Under the pieces are notes generated by a model. That model had not been told where the DNA came from. It saw only the letters and a program-made list of their open reading frames with translations, and ran no database searches. Source: Amycolatopsis sp. CA-126428 (GTDB lineage: Bacteria; Actinomycetota; Actinomycetes; Mycobacteriales; Pseudonocardiaceae). From it: DNA of 48,310 nucleotides. The DNA lies in contig NZ_PPHF01000042.1 in assembly GCF_002904335.1 (NCBI RefSeq), forward strand, positions 1 to 48,310. Reading direction: 5' to 3'. The number at the start of each line of letters is the position of its first letter. The first letter of the stretch is position 1. Below are positions 14,869-24,600 of the stretch, piece by piece. A program made the position numbers and the translations under genes.

Positions 14869-17124
14869 ATGGTCAACGTCGACACAGCCAACGAGGCGCG
14901 CACCACCGCCACCGGCGTCTTCGCCGGCCCGGTCTGCGGCCTGAAGTACCAGACGCCGACCCTCGCCGGCGTCACCAACGACCGCGGCGAATTCCGTTAC
15001 CGGCACGGAGAAGCGGTCACGTTCCTCGTGGGCGGTCTGATTCTCGGCGCCGTCGAAGGCGCCCCGCGAGTGAACTTGGCGCAACTGGTCAACCGGGTGG
15101 CGGGCAAGATCGACCGATTGCACGATCCGCTCGTCACCAACCTCGCCCGGCTGATCCACACTTTGGATCAGGACGGCAACGCCGAGGGTGTGGTGCGGAT
15201 CGCGCCGATCGTGCACGACCTGATCGGACCCGTGGTCATCAACTTCGCGCACGCCGAATCCGAGGAAGACGGGTTCGGCAACGACCCCGTGGTCGTGGCC
15301 CTCATGGACAAGCTCAACTCCACTACCGGCGTCTTCACCACGACCACGCCCCGCAGACTGCGCAGTCCCGCCGCAGCTCGCAACGAATTGCGGCGCAACA
15401 TCCGCGGCATCGTCAAGATGACCGACGTGAAGATCCCGCTGCGGGACGGCTCGTTCGTCTACGCGGACGTGTTCCGGCCCGACGACGGCGATCGCCATCC
15501 GGTCGTAATGAACAAGGGGTTCTACGGCAAAAGCTTCTACCACGAATGCATCTGCAACGAGAACGACGCGCGGATAAAGGAGGAGCTGGAGGACCGGTTC
15601 TTCTCCGGCAACCCCGACGGCCTGCAGGACGAGAATCACGAAAGTGTCGACTCGGCGACGTGGGTCCCGAACGGATACGTGTGCATCCGGGTCGACGCCC
15701 GCGGCGTCTGCAAGAGCCCGGGCCTGCAGGCGCCGCTGAGCGTCCAGGAAGCTGAGGACTATTACGACGCGATCGAGTGGGCGGGGACGCAGTCCTGGTC
15801 CAACGGTAACGTCGGCCTGTGGGGCATGTCGTACTTGGCGATGACACAGCATAATGTCGCGAGCTTGCAGCCCCCGCACCTGAAGGCGATGATCGCTCTC
15901 GGCACCGACGCTGATCCCTACAACGAAACCCTCTACAACGGAGGCATCTTCGGGGAAGGGTTCTGGAGCTGGTGGTGGAAGGCATGGTCGGGGAAGAACT
16001 ACTGCGGCAAGCGACGCGAGACCGACTGGATGACCCGGGTGCTGGCGACACCGTTCAACGACCCGGCCGCGTACGGCCCGCGCGGCTCGATCTTCATGCG
16101 CCCCGAGCTGGAGAAGGCGACAGCTCCGGTGTGGATCGTCGGCCCCCAGACCGGCGCCGCGATCCACCAGCTCGGCAGCAGCGAAACCTACATTCGCTCC
16201 ACCGGAGCCAAAGCGCGGAAGTTCGACTTCGTCGACGCCTGGTTCCCGCACTGTTACAAGGACTCCACCGTCGCCGAACACATGCGATTCTTCGACTACT
16301 GGCTCAAAGGCGAGGACAACGGCGCGATGGACGAAGCGCCGGTGCGGGTCCAGGTCAGAACCGGAAGCGCAGCATACTACGTGCTCGAAGAGCCCGAGTG
16401 GCCGATCCCGCGGACCACCTACCGCCGCTGGTATCTGGATGCGAGCCCGTCGGACTGGCACGGTGACGGCCGCCGCAGCGACTTCCTGCGGATCACCGAC
16501 AGCCTTCCGCAGGCCGGACACAGCGTGAGCTACGAGGCGCACCTGGAGCTGGGGCAACCGTCGCCCGCTCCGACCGGTCCGATCGGCGGCACCGAACGCT
16601 GGTCGACCGGTGTCTCCTTCGTCAGCGACCCCCTGGCTGAGGACATGGTGCTCGTCGGCTACATGAAAGCCGGGCTCTGGGTGTCCTCGACCAGTGCCGA
16701 CATGGACGTGTTCGTCTCCCTGCGCGTGTTCGACGAACACGACCGAGAAGTCCGCTACGAAGCCGTGGTCCACCCGGTCGACCCCACGAACTTCCACCCG
16801 ATCGGACACGGCTCCCTCAAAGTCTCGCACCGCAAAATCGACGAGGCGAAGTCAACGAACTACTGGCCCGTCCACACCCACACCGAGGACGATCACCAGC
16901 CCCTCGCTGATGGAGACATCGTCGCGATCGAGGTCGGCCTCAACCCGAGCAGCGCGCTAATCCGGAAGAACAGCCGTCTCCGGGTCGACATCCAGCCGTA
17001 CTCGCCCGCGGGCCTACCGGTACGTGCCTACGACGAGACATACCACCTCGACGCGACGAACACGATCTACACCGGCCCCGATCACCCCAGCTTCGTACAG
17101 CTGCCGATCGTGCCCGCGAACTAG
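14869..17124 (+). CDS. Second CocE/NonD-type hydrolase with the same extra N-terminal domain
   Basis: The 751-residue product parallels the one at 5816-8122 end to end: N-terminal FAGPVCGLKYQTPTLAGVTN domain, linker SPAAARNELRRNIRGI, VKIPLRDGSFVYADVFRP, elbow GLWGMSYLA with Ser at about 321, LGSSETYI, and the C-terminal module VWVSSTSADMDVFVSLRVF. By eye more than half of aligned positions are identical. As in the paralogue, the usual acid and His contexts are replaced (VGPQTGAAIHQLGSSETY). It precedes a flavin monooxygenase, the same gene order as in the minus-strand operon. Likely an esterase/amidase on a related substrate. Confidence 0.85.
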   Translation: MVNVDTANEARTTATGVFAGPVCGLKYQTPTLAGVTNDRGEFRYRHGEAVTFLVGGLILGAVEGAPRVNLAQLVNRVAGKIDRLHDPLVTNLARLIHTLDQDGNAEGVVRIAPIVHDLIGPVVINFAHAESEEDGFGNDPVVVALMDKLNSTTGVFTTTTPRRLRSPAAARNELRRNIRGIVKMTDVKIPLRDGSFVYADVFRPDDGDRHPVVMNKGFYGKSFYHECICNENDARIKEELEDRFFSGNPDGLQDENHESVDSATWVPNGYVCIRVDARGVCKSPGLQAPLSVQEAEDYYDAIEWAGTQSWSNGNVGLWGMSYLAMTQHNVASLQPPHLKAMIALGTDADPYNETLYNGGIFGEGFWSWWWKAWSGKNYCGKRRETDWMTRVLATPFNDPAAYGPRGSIFMRPELEKATAPVWIVGPQTGAAIHQLGSSETYIRSTGAKARKFDFVDAWFPHCYKDSTVAEHMRFFDYWLKGEDNGAMDEAPVRVQVRTGSAAYYVLEEPEWPIPRTTYRRWYLDASPSDWHGDGRRSDFLRITDSLPQAGHSVSYEAHLELGQPSPAPTGPIGGTERWSTGVSFVSDPLAEDMVLVGYMKAGLWVSSTSADMDVFVSLRVFDEHDREVRYEAVVHPVDPTNFHPIGHGSLKVSHRKIDEAKSTNYWPVHTHTEDDHQPLADGDIVAIEVGLNPSSALIRKNSRLRVDIQPYSPAGLPVRAYDETYHLDATNTIYTGPDHPSFVQLPIVPAN

Positions 17125-17165
17125 CTACAGACCCACTCTTTTCACCGAAGCAGGAGATAACACTG

Positions 17166-18431
17166 ATGGCTGAGACCAGCGACTCGTCGGCGAGGCTAGC
17201 GACCATCCTGGACAACATCCGTGAAATCGGACCTACCCTGCGGTCCCGCGCGCTGGACGCGGAACGCGCAGGCCGGCTCTCGGACGAAACGATCGAGGAC
17301 CTGGACACCGCGGGCGCCTTCAACATCGGCAGTCCGGCCGAGTTCGGCGGCGACGAACTGTCTGTTCGGCAACAGCTCGACGTGGTCTCCGAAGTGGCCA
17401 AGTGGGATGGCTCGTGCGGGTGGAGCGTGTGGGTCGGTGCGTCGACGAACTGGATTCCCGCCGGGTCGGGAGCCCGTGTTGTCGATGAGGTGTACGGCTG
17501 CGATTGGGTCGGACCGCGGGTCGCCGGCTCAAGCCACTTCCCCGCCTCGCGAGGCCGGGTCAAGCGGGTGGAGCACGGCTGGATCGTCTCCGGCGGTCCC
17601 TGGACCTTCGGGAGTGACTCGCTGTGGGCGCCGTACACCAACCTCGGCTGCATTGCCGATGACGGTGAGGGCCCCTACCTGGTCGGTGTTCAGGTCCCGT
17701 TCGATCAGCTGCTGTTCCTCGACGACTGGCAGGTGGCCGGCATGCGCGCCACCGGCAGCGTGTCGGTCAAACTGAAGGAAGACGAACTGTTCGTGCCCGA
17801 CTACCGCGGCGTCGTCTTCAGTGACGTCCTGGGCGGTACCCTCGACAACGGCCTCAACGGCTCGCTGTGGAAAGCACCGTCGCTGGGCTGGGCGTTCAGC
17901 CTCATGGCCGGGATGTCGATCGGCATCGCCCAAGGCGCGGTCGACCGTTTCCTGGAGCGTTCCGCCGGCCGGCCTATCCGTGGCACCAGCTACACGAACC
18001 AGCTGGAAGCTCCCCTCACGCACCTGATGCTCACCGAGGTGCACATGAAACTCCAGTCGGCGACGCTGATGACCAGGGCGAACGCCGAGGAGACCGACCG
18101 GCTCGGTACGCTCGCCGCCGCCGGCACCCCGGCCGACCCGCACTACCTGCAGCGCTTCAGCGCCCGGGTACTCGCCGAGACCGCCTATGCGGCCAAGTGG
18201 TGCGCGGAAGCGATCGAGCTTCTCCAGCGGAACTCCGGCTCCACGGCAATCATGGACTTCGAGCCGATCCAGCGAGCCTGGCGCGACGCTCGGGTGATCA
18301 CCCTGCACGGCGCTCTCAACCTCGAAGCGCTCTCGGAGAACCACGGCCGGTTGATGGCCGGGGCGCAGCCGCACCAATTCGCGGGCATCACCACCTTGGA
18401 CCGGTTCGCTCCCGCCCCCGTGCACAAGTAG
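17166..18431 (+). CDS. Second acyl-CoA-dehydrogenase-fold flavin monooxygenase
   Basis: The 421-residue product has the same fold and length as the one at 4554. Landmarks are LSDETIEDLDTAGAFNIGSPAEFGG, WDGSCGWSVWVG, ATGSVSVKL, and a C-terminal bundle with QRAWRDARVITLHGALN. As in HsaA-type hydroxylases, no acyl-CoA dehydrogenase catalytic Glu context is evident. It would need reduced flavin, probably from the reductase at 3328-4530, as there is no second reductase nearby. AGGAG precedes the ATG. It is the last gene of the plus operon; a strong terminator follows 10 nt after its stop. Confidence 0.83.
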   Translation: MAETSDSSARLATILDNIREIGPTLRSRALDAERAGRLSDETIEDLDTAGAFNIGSPAEFGGDELSVRQQLDVVSEVAKWDGSCGWSVWVGASTNWIPAGSGARVVDEVYGCDWVGPRVAGSSHFPASRGRVKRVEHGWIVSGGPWTFGSDSLWAPYTNLGCIADDGEGPYLVGVQVPFDQLLFLDDWQVAGMRATGSVSVKLKEDELFVPDYRGVVFSDVLGGTLDNGLNGSLWKAPSLGWAFSLMAGMSIGIAQGAVDRFLERSAGRPIRGTSYTNQLEAPLTHLMLTEVHMKLQSATLMTRANAEETDRLGTLAAAGTPADPHYLQRFSARVLAETAYAAKWCAEAIELLQRNSGSTAIMDFEPIQRAWRDARVITLHGALNLEALSENHGRLMAGAQPHQFAGITTLDRFAPAPVHK

Positions 18432-18440
18432 CCGGGCTCG

Positions 18441-18479
18441 CTCGGCTGGTGGGCGCCGCGTCACCGCCCACCAGCCGAG
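18441..18479 (+). terminator. Strong hairpin terminator ending the catabolic operon
   Basis: A perfect 15-bp stem, CTCGGCTGGTGGGCG paired with CGCCCACCAGCCGAG, encloses a 9-nt loop. It begins ten nt after the stop codon at 18431. There is no T-tract, which is normal for actinobacterial terminators. Confidence 0.8.
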
Positions 18480-18515
18480 AAAGGGCAAGGATGGCTGTGC
18501 CGACCTCCGTCGTGG

Positions 18516-19136
18516 ATGCTGAGAGGCATGGGTGACACCTCGGGACCGAAGCAGTGCCTGCGTGCTGACGCGCGCCGAAACCAGGCGCGCATCCTCGACG
18601 CGGCGCGTGCGGTGATCAGCGAAAACGGGCCCGAGTTCGCGGTCAACGACGTCGCGATCAGGGCCGAGGTAGGGCTGCGCACGGTCTACCGGCGCTTCGC
18701 CCGGCGCGAAGACCTCATCAGCGCGGTGTTCGAGCGGTACGTCACCGATGAAGTTCAGCCCATGGTCGAAGCCGCGGTCGCCCACGACGACCCGTGGCAG
18801 GCGCTGGCCGACGGGCTGGAGACGACCGTCGTCTCCGTCGCCGCCAACTCCGCATTGCTGACCGCGGCACGAGACACCGCACTGGTCACCCGGGCGACCG
18901 CCGAGGGCTTCGTCAAGCCGCTAACCCGTGCCCTGGAACGTGCGCAGACCGCCGGCGTCGCGCGCACCGACCTGGACGCCACCGACTTCCCGTCTCTGAT
19001 CGCGATGGTCGTGGCCACGATGCTCGCCGTCCCTGATCTGGAGACGGCGCAACCGGCTCGCTGGCGTCGATACCTCGCGCTGCTGCTGGAAGGCTGCCGT
19101 GCAAGCACGGCTCAGAAATCACTTCCCGAGCTGTGA
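18516..19136 (+). CDS. TetR/AcrR family regulator
   Basis: The product is about 206 residues. The N-terminal helix-turn-helix is RRNQARILDAARAVISENGP followed by VNDVAIRAEVGLRTVYRRFARREDLI; the remainder is an all-helical ligand domain. The start is ATG 18516 or ATG 18528; neither has a good ribosome site. It stands alone between the catabolic operon terminator and the first P450 gene, in the same direction as the latter. The palindrome AAGTGAC-N8-GCCACTT before that P450, repeated before its paralogue at 38212, is a reasonable target; this is inference. Confidence 0.88.
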   Translation: MLRGMGDTSGPKQCLRADARRNQARILDAARAVISENGPEFAVNDVAIRAEVGLRTVYRRFARREDLISAVFERYVTDEVQPMVEAAVAHDDPWQALADGLETTVVSVAANSALLTAARDTALVTRATAEGFVKPLTRALERAQTAGVARTDLDATDFPSLIAMVVATMLAVPDLETAQPARWRRYLALLLEGCRASTAQKSLPEL

Positions 19137-19153
19137 CGCGTTACCCCGGCCCC

Positions 19154-19171
19154 GGCCCCGGCCCGGGGGCC
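19154..19171 (+). terminator. Candidate terminator after the TetR gene
   Basis: GGCCCC (19154-19159) pairs with GGGGCC (19166-19171) across a 6-nt loop, 17 nt after the TetR stop, inside a run of CCCCGG repeats. The stem is short, but it is the only candidate before the P450 promoter. Confidence 0.35.
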
Positions 19172-19281
19172 ATATAGCTACCTCCTGTCATGGTCGTCAA
19201 GTGCAACGCGTGTGCGGCGAGCGCAACCGCTGTGAGCGAGGCAAAAGGTTCACTCGAAATGTGATTCGCACCACTGCCCAT

Positions 19282-19315
19282 AAGTGACAAAGACGCGCCA
19301 CTTAGCAAGTAGGGT
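19282..19315 (+). promoter_or_regulatory. Palindromic operator and -10 element before P450 gene 1
   Basis: AAGTGAC (19282-19288) and GCCACTT (19297-19303) form an inverted repeat with an 8-nt centre, six of seven pairs matching. TAGGGT (19310-19315), a typical actinobacterial -10, follows after 6 nt, so the palindrome covers the -35 area. The same layout occurs before P450 gene 2, together with a shared leader word TCAGCAAG and identical CTGGAGTTGCCC before the ATG. Confidence 0.6.
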
Positions 19316-19353
19316 GCCGGGAATCAGCAAGTCCCTTGTCTCTGGAGTTGCCC

Positions 19354-20562
19354 ATGCCGGCCGACATCGAAGACATCCCCCGACTGCCGTTCGATCGCCC
19401 GGCGGTACTCGACGTCGGGCCCGTCTGGGCCGATCTGCGAGAACGGCATCCGATATCCCGGGTGTTGACCCCGGCGGGTGACCCGGCCTGGCTCGTCACC
19501 GGGTACAACGAAGCGAAGACGTTGTTCGGCGACCCACGGCTGGGGCGATCGCACCGCGAGCCGCAGAAGGCGTCGCGGATCTCCAATTCCGGGTTCAACG
19601 GTGGCCCGGTCGGCAGCTTCGAGGGCGAGCCCGCTTTTAACGCCCGGTTGCGCCGGGTTCTGGTGCCCTCGTTCTCCGCGAGCCGGATGCGGCGTCTCGA
19701 GGACGGGATGCAGAAGCTCGTCGACACACTGCTGGATGACATGATCGATGCGGGTGGCAGCGGAAAGGTGGTCGACTTGCACGAGCGCCTGTCGCTTCCG
19801 CTGCCCATCTTCGTGATCTGCCAGCTGCTCGGCGTACCCTACGGCGATCGCGCTTACTTCAAAGATCTATCCGAGCGTGCCGCGACGATGACCGGCGAGG
19901 ACCCTTTCGCCGCGATTGTCGAACTTCTCGCCTACGCTGGCGAGCTCGCCGATGTCAAACGCCGAGATCCCGGACTGGACGTCATCAGTGATCTCGTGAA
20001 GGCTCAACGGGACGATCCTAGCTTTACCAATGCCGAGCTGACTCAGATCGTCGCCGGTGTGCTCTTCGCCGGTCATGAGACCACGGTCAACCGCATCAGC
20101 CTGGGCGTCGTGATGCTGCTGGAGAACCCGCAGGTTCGCCGCCGCCTGGTGGACGATCCGCTCAGCCGGCCGCACATCGTGGAAGAAGTTCTGCGCCTGG
20201 CCGCGCCGGAAAACTTCGGTCTGGCGCGGTACGCCAGTGAGGACATCGTGATCGGTGACGTCACGATCAATGCGGGGGATGCCGTCATCATCGCCACCTT
20301 GGCGGGTAACCGCGACGAGCGAGCGTTTCCCGATCCCGAAGCTCTCGACCCTGATCGACCCGTCTCTGCCGCGCATCTGAGTTTCGGATACGGAGCGCAC
20401 TACTGCATCGGCGCCGGCCTGGCTCGCACCGAACTCCGGGTAGCGCTGACCAGCTTGTTCGCCCGCCTGCCTGACCTGCGGCTCGCGGCTGAGCCCGGCC
20501 AGCTGCGACTGCACGTCGAACGGGTCACCGGCGGGCTGCATGAGCTCCCCGTCACCTGGTAG
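19354..20562 (+). CDS. Cytochrome P450 (CYP), copy 1
   Basis: The 402-residue product is a soluble bacterial P450. The I-helix oxygen motif is AGHETT, the ExxR motif is EEVLRLAAPENF, and the heme loop is SFGYGAHYCIG with Cys at 351. The N-terminal part contains AWLVTGYNEAKTLFGDPRLG. Start ATG 19354 is chosen for GGAG seven nt upstream. It hydroxylates or otherwise oxidises a small molecule using ferredoxin electrons; no ferredoxin gene is present here. It is about 80% identical by eye to copy 2 at 38212. Position upstream of the SDR and PKS genes suggests tailoring of the polyketide product. Confidence 0.95.
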   Translation: MPADIEDIPRLPFDRPAVLDVGPVWADLRERHPISRVLTPAGDPAWLVTGYNEAKTLFGDPRLGRSHREPQKASRISNSGFNGGPVGSFEGEPAFNARLRRVLVPSFSASRMRRLEDGMQKLVDTLLDDMIDAGGSGKVVDLHERLSLPLPIFVICQLLGVPYGDRAYFKDLSERAATMTGEDPFAAIVELLAYAGELADVKRRDPGLDVISDLVKAQRDDPSFTNAELTQIVAGVLFAGHETTVNRISLGVVMLLENPQVRRRLVDDPLSRPHIVEEVLRLAAPENFGLARYASEDIVIGDVTINAGDAVIIATLAGNRDERAFPDPEALDPDRPVSAAHLSFGYGAHYCIGAGLARTELRVALTSLFARLPDLRLAAEPGQLRLHVERVTGGLHELPVTW

Positions 20563-20771
20563 TGCCAGGATGCCGCCGCGTCGTGAGGTCCGCTTTTTGC
20601 TCGGCTGCTACATCGTGCCGTGGCTAGCGGTTTGCGCACGTACAGCGGAGATTCGATGCTCACCCGCCAGCTTTCCCACTGCGACTCGTGGACTGACTCG
20701 TACCTCGCCTACAGCCGAACACGGGCTTGTGCGAAAGCCCTGCTCTCTCTACTGAAGCCGGAGAACCTGTG

Positions 20772-21572
20772 AATATAGCAGGCAAGACTGTTGTCATCAC
20801 TGGCGCCGGACGTGGCATTGGCGCGGCAATCGCGCAGCGCTTGGCTGTCGAGCAGCCGCGCGGGATCGTGGTGTCGGACATTGACGAGAGGGCGGCAAAA
20901 GACACGGCGGCCCGTCTCGGCGAGCAGGGATGTCCGGTCCTCGCGGTCGGCTCGGACGTGTCCGACGGAGACCAGGTCGAGCGGCTGGTCACCGCCGCGA
21001 CGGACGCGTTCGGTCCGGTCGACGTCGCCATCTCGAACGCCGGCGTGGCGACGGCCAGGGGCCTGTACGCCGCCGAGCAGGAGTGGGAAGCCGCGTGGTC
21101 GGTCAATGTCATGGGTCACGTGCGGCTGGCCAAGGCGGTGCTGCCGGGCATGGTCCGGCGTCGCGCCGGCTCTGTGGTGCTGACCGCGTCCGCTGTGGGA
21201 TTGCTCGGTCTGCCCGGTGACGCGCCGTACTCGGTGACCAAGCACGCCACGGTCGGCTTGGCCGAATGGCTGGCCTTCACCTACCGGCCCCGCGGGGTGC
21301 ACGTGAGCGCATTGTGCCCGTTGGGTGTCCGAACTGGACTGCTGATGCCGGCCGTCGAACACGGTCACCTGGCCGGAGCGATGGTCGAGGCGGCTGCCCC
21401 GATCATCGAGCCCGCAGAGGTCGCCGAGGCCGTGGTGCGGGGAATAGATGCCGAGCGGTTCCTCATCCTGCCGCATCCGGAGGTGGCCGCGATGCACGCC
21501 GCCAAAGCCGCCGATCCCGACGCGTGGATCGCCGAGCAGGCCGACGCATCGGCGCGGCGACGCCGACGGTGA
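20772..21572 (+). CDS. Short-chain dehydrogenase/reductase
   Basis: The product is about 266 residues with a classical SDR fold: TGAGRGIG at 11-18, SNAG at the fourth strand, and catalytic Ser140, Tyr153, Lys157 (YSVTK). It should interconvert an alcohol and a ketone using NAD(P)(H). The GTG at 20772 has GGAG five nt upstream and is preferred to an upstream ATG at 20727. It lies 210 nt after P450 copy 1 and 89 nt before the PKS gene, so it may be first in the PKS operon. A role in oxidising a P450-introduced hydroxyl is inference. Confidence 0.92.
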   Translation, partial: NIAGKTVVITGAGRGIGAAIAQRLAVEQPRGIVVSDIDERAAKDTAARLGEQGCPVLAVGSDVSDGDQVERLVTAATDAFGPVDVAISNAGVATARGLYAAEQEWEAAWSVNVMGHVRLAKAVLPGMVRRRAGSVVLTASAVGLLGLPGDAPYSVTKHATVGLAEWLAFTYRPRGVHVSALCPLGVRTGLLMPAVEHGHLAGAMVEAAAPIIEPAEVAEAVVRGIDAERFLILPHPEVAAMHAAKAADPDAWIAEQADASARRRRR

Positions 21573-21661
21573 CGAGGCTCGCCGGCCAGAAACCAAGTCC
21601 GGGCACAACGGCGGTTTCCGGGCGGAGCATGACCATGGACACGAGAGGTGAGTGAGAGTGC

Positions 21662-24600
21662 ATGCGGCGACCTGAGGATGCGGCGGACCTGGTCATCGGG
21701 ATCACCCCGGCCGGCGAGCCGAGCGCCCGGATCTGCGCGGCGGTGAGCCGGGCGCACGGCCTCGGTGTCCTGGATCTCGGGTCCGACGACCACGTCGGGC
21801 GTGACGAGCTGACCCGCGCCGCCCGATGGGCGGTGTCACCGATCGGGCTGCGCGCCGGGGCCGGCTGCTCGCTCACCCCACACGAGGTCGTCGAAGTACT
21901 TGGACCGCGCGCGCGGTCCGTCGAGACCGCCGTGCTGGCCTGGGATTCGTCATGGCGTGAGGTCGAGCTCCCCCCGCAGTGGCGGGTGCTGGTCGAGGTG
22001 ACCAGTGTGGCCGAGGCCGTCGAGGCGGCGCGGACCGGCGCACGCGGAGTGATCGCACGAGGCGGCGACGCCGGCGGCCGAGTCAGTGACCTCAGCTCGT
22101 TCGTGTTGCTGCAACGGCTGCTCGCGGCCGGCGAGGTGGATCTGCCGGTGTGGCTGTGCGGCGGTATCGGGCGCCATACCGCCGCTGCGGCCGTCATCGG
22201 CGGTGCGGCCGGTGTCGTGCTCGACACGCAGCTGGCGTTGCTGGCCGAAGCAGACCTGCCAACTGATTTGACCGCGGCGATAGCGGCTAGCGACGGCACC
22301 GACACCAGCGTCGCCGGAAGCCGGCGAGCCACAGCCCTGGGAATGCCGCTCGGTCAGGACACCTTCCTGGCCGATCGCTTCGCCGAGGAGTTCGGATCGA
22401 TACCGCGGGCGGTCCGCGCCGTGCGCGACAGCATCGTGGCCGCGTTGCGGGGCGACGTCCGCCCCGTACTCGGTCCCGGAGCGGGGCTGAGCGCCGCGCT
22501 CGGCACCGCACTGCCGGTCGTGCAGGGGCCGATGACCAGGGTCAGCGACCGGCCCGGGTTCGCGGCCGCAGTCGCTGATGCCGGTGCACTGCCGGTCATC
22601 GCGCTGGCGCTCTCCTCGGAGGAACAGACCAGATCCGTCCTGACCGAAACCGACGCCGCGCTGGCCGGTCGATCGTGGGGTGTAGGGGTGCTCGGGTTCG
22701 CGCCCGACGACGTGCGCGAGGCCCAGCTGGCGGTGATCCGGGAGATCCGTCCGAAGGCCGCAGTGATCGCCGGAGGCAATCCGGCGCAGGCCGCCGACCT
22801 CGAGAACGCTGGTATCACGACCTTCCTGCACGTGGCTTCGCCGACCCTGCTGCGGCAGTTCCTGGACGCCGGAGCCCGCAAGTTCGTGTTCGAGGGTTCG
22901 GAGTGCGGCGGGCACGTCGGACCGCGTTCCAGTTTTTCGCTATGGGAGGGCCAGCTCGGCGTGCTGCACGCCTACTTCGCCGATCAGCCGGCTGCCGATC
23001 TGCAGGTACTGTTCGCCGGCGGCGTCCACGACGAACGGTCGGCCGCGATGGTCGCCGCGCTCGCCGAGCCCCTGACCCGGCTCGGCGCGTCGGCCGGCGT
23101 ACTCGTCGGGACCGGCTACTTGTTCACGGAAGAAGCCGTCCGTCACGGCGCGATCGGATCGGTATTCCAAGACGCCGCCCTGGCCGCCGAGGCAACCGCG
23201 CAACTGGAGACCGCACCCGGTCACATCACGCGGTGCTTGCCGAGCCCGTTCGTGGACACCTTCGCCGCGATCAGCGCGGACCTGGCCGCGCGTGGCGTGC
23301 CCCGTCGCCAGGTGTGGGAGCAACTCGAGCAGCTCAACGTGGGACGCCTGCGCATCGCCAGCAAAGGACTGCGGCGCCACGAGGGCGACCTGGTGGCGGT
23401 CAGCCAGGCCGACCAAGCCGCCGACGGCTTGTTCATGGCCGGCCAGGTCGCCGCTCTGCGCTCGTCGACAACGACCATCGCCCGGCTGCACCACGACGTC
23501 ACCACGGGAGCGGAACGGTTCCGGGCCGAGCGCGTCGCGGCTTTCGCGCCGGCGAAGCCCGACCCGGTCGAGTCGGCCGCACCGCCGCCAGTCGACGTCG
23601 CCATCGTGGGTATGGCGTGCTTGTTCCCCGGCGCCGCCGACCTTGCCTCGTTCTGGGCCAACATCCTCGGCAAGGTCGACGCGATCACCGAAGTGCCCGA
23701 GCGACGATGGAGCACGTCGCTCTACCACGCTGAGGACGCCACCGGAGCGAATGGCGAACGCACGCCCTCGAAGTGGGGTGGTTTTCTCGGGGAGACACCG
23801 TTCGATCCGCTGACGTACGGTGTCCCCCCGTCGGCGCTGGCCGCGATCGAGCCGGTGCAGCTGCTGGCGCTGCAGACGGCGCACCGCGCACTCATCGACG
23901 CCGGTTACGACGCCACCGGCCCCGGCTCGGCGCCCGTCGACCGGGCACGGGTCAGCGTGGTGTTCGGCGCCGAGGCCGGCAGTGACCTGCTCAACGCGAC
24001 CTCGCTGCGCATGGTGCTGCCGTCCTACCTCGGCTCGGTCCCCGCGGAGCTGGACGAGCAACTGCCCACGGTCACCGAAGACAGTTTCGCCGGGCAGCTG
24101 ACCAATGTGATCGCCGGGCGGATCGCCAACCGGCTCGACTTCGGCGGCGCCAGCTACTCGGTGGACGCCGCCTGCGGCTCTTCGCTGGCGGCCGTTGACT
24201 CGGCCTGCCAGGAGCTGACCCGCGGCACCAGCGACATGGTGCTCTGCGGTGGCGTCGACCTGCACAACGCGGTCAACGACTACCTGCTGTTCTCCTCCGT
24301 CGGTGCGCTGTCCCCGACCGGTCGATGCCGTCCGTTCGCCGAGAACGCGGACGGCATCGCGCTGGGAGAGGGAGTGGCGTGCGTGGTGCTGAAGCGCCGC
24401 GCGGACGCCGAGCGCGACGGCGACCGGATCTACGCCGTCATCGACGGTGTGGGCAGCGGCAGCGACGGCCGGTCGCTCGGCCTGACCGCGCCCCGCCCGG
24501 AAGGACAGCGCCGCGCGCTCGAACGCGCCTTCCGCAACGCCCGGGTATCCCCGGCCGACATCGGGTTGGTCGAAGCGCACGGCACCGGAACCGTCGTGGG

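Noticed and set aside
14821..16830. 669-codon open frame on the minus strand
   Set aside because: It lies entirely opposite the second CocE hydrolase; its composition is that of an antisense frame, and no family is recognised.
17166..18431. Beta-oxidation acyl-CoA dehydrogenase
   Set aside because: Sequence wording and neighbours fit flavin-dependent hydroxylases of the same fold; no catalytic Glu context or electron-transfer flavoprotein genes are seen.
19142..19171. CCCCGG repeats as a CRISPR or minisatellite
   Set aside because: Only a few short GC units; better explained as a small terminator stem after the TetR gene.
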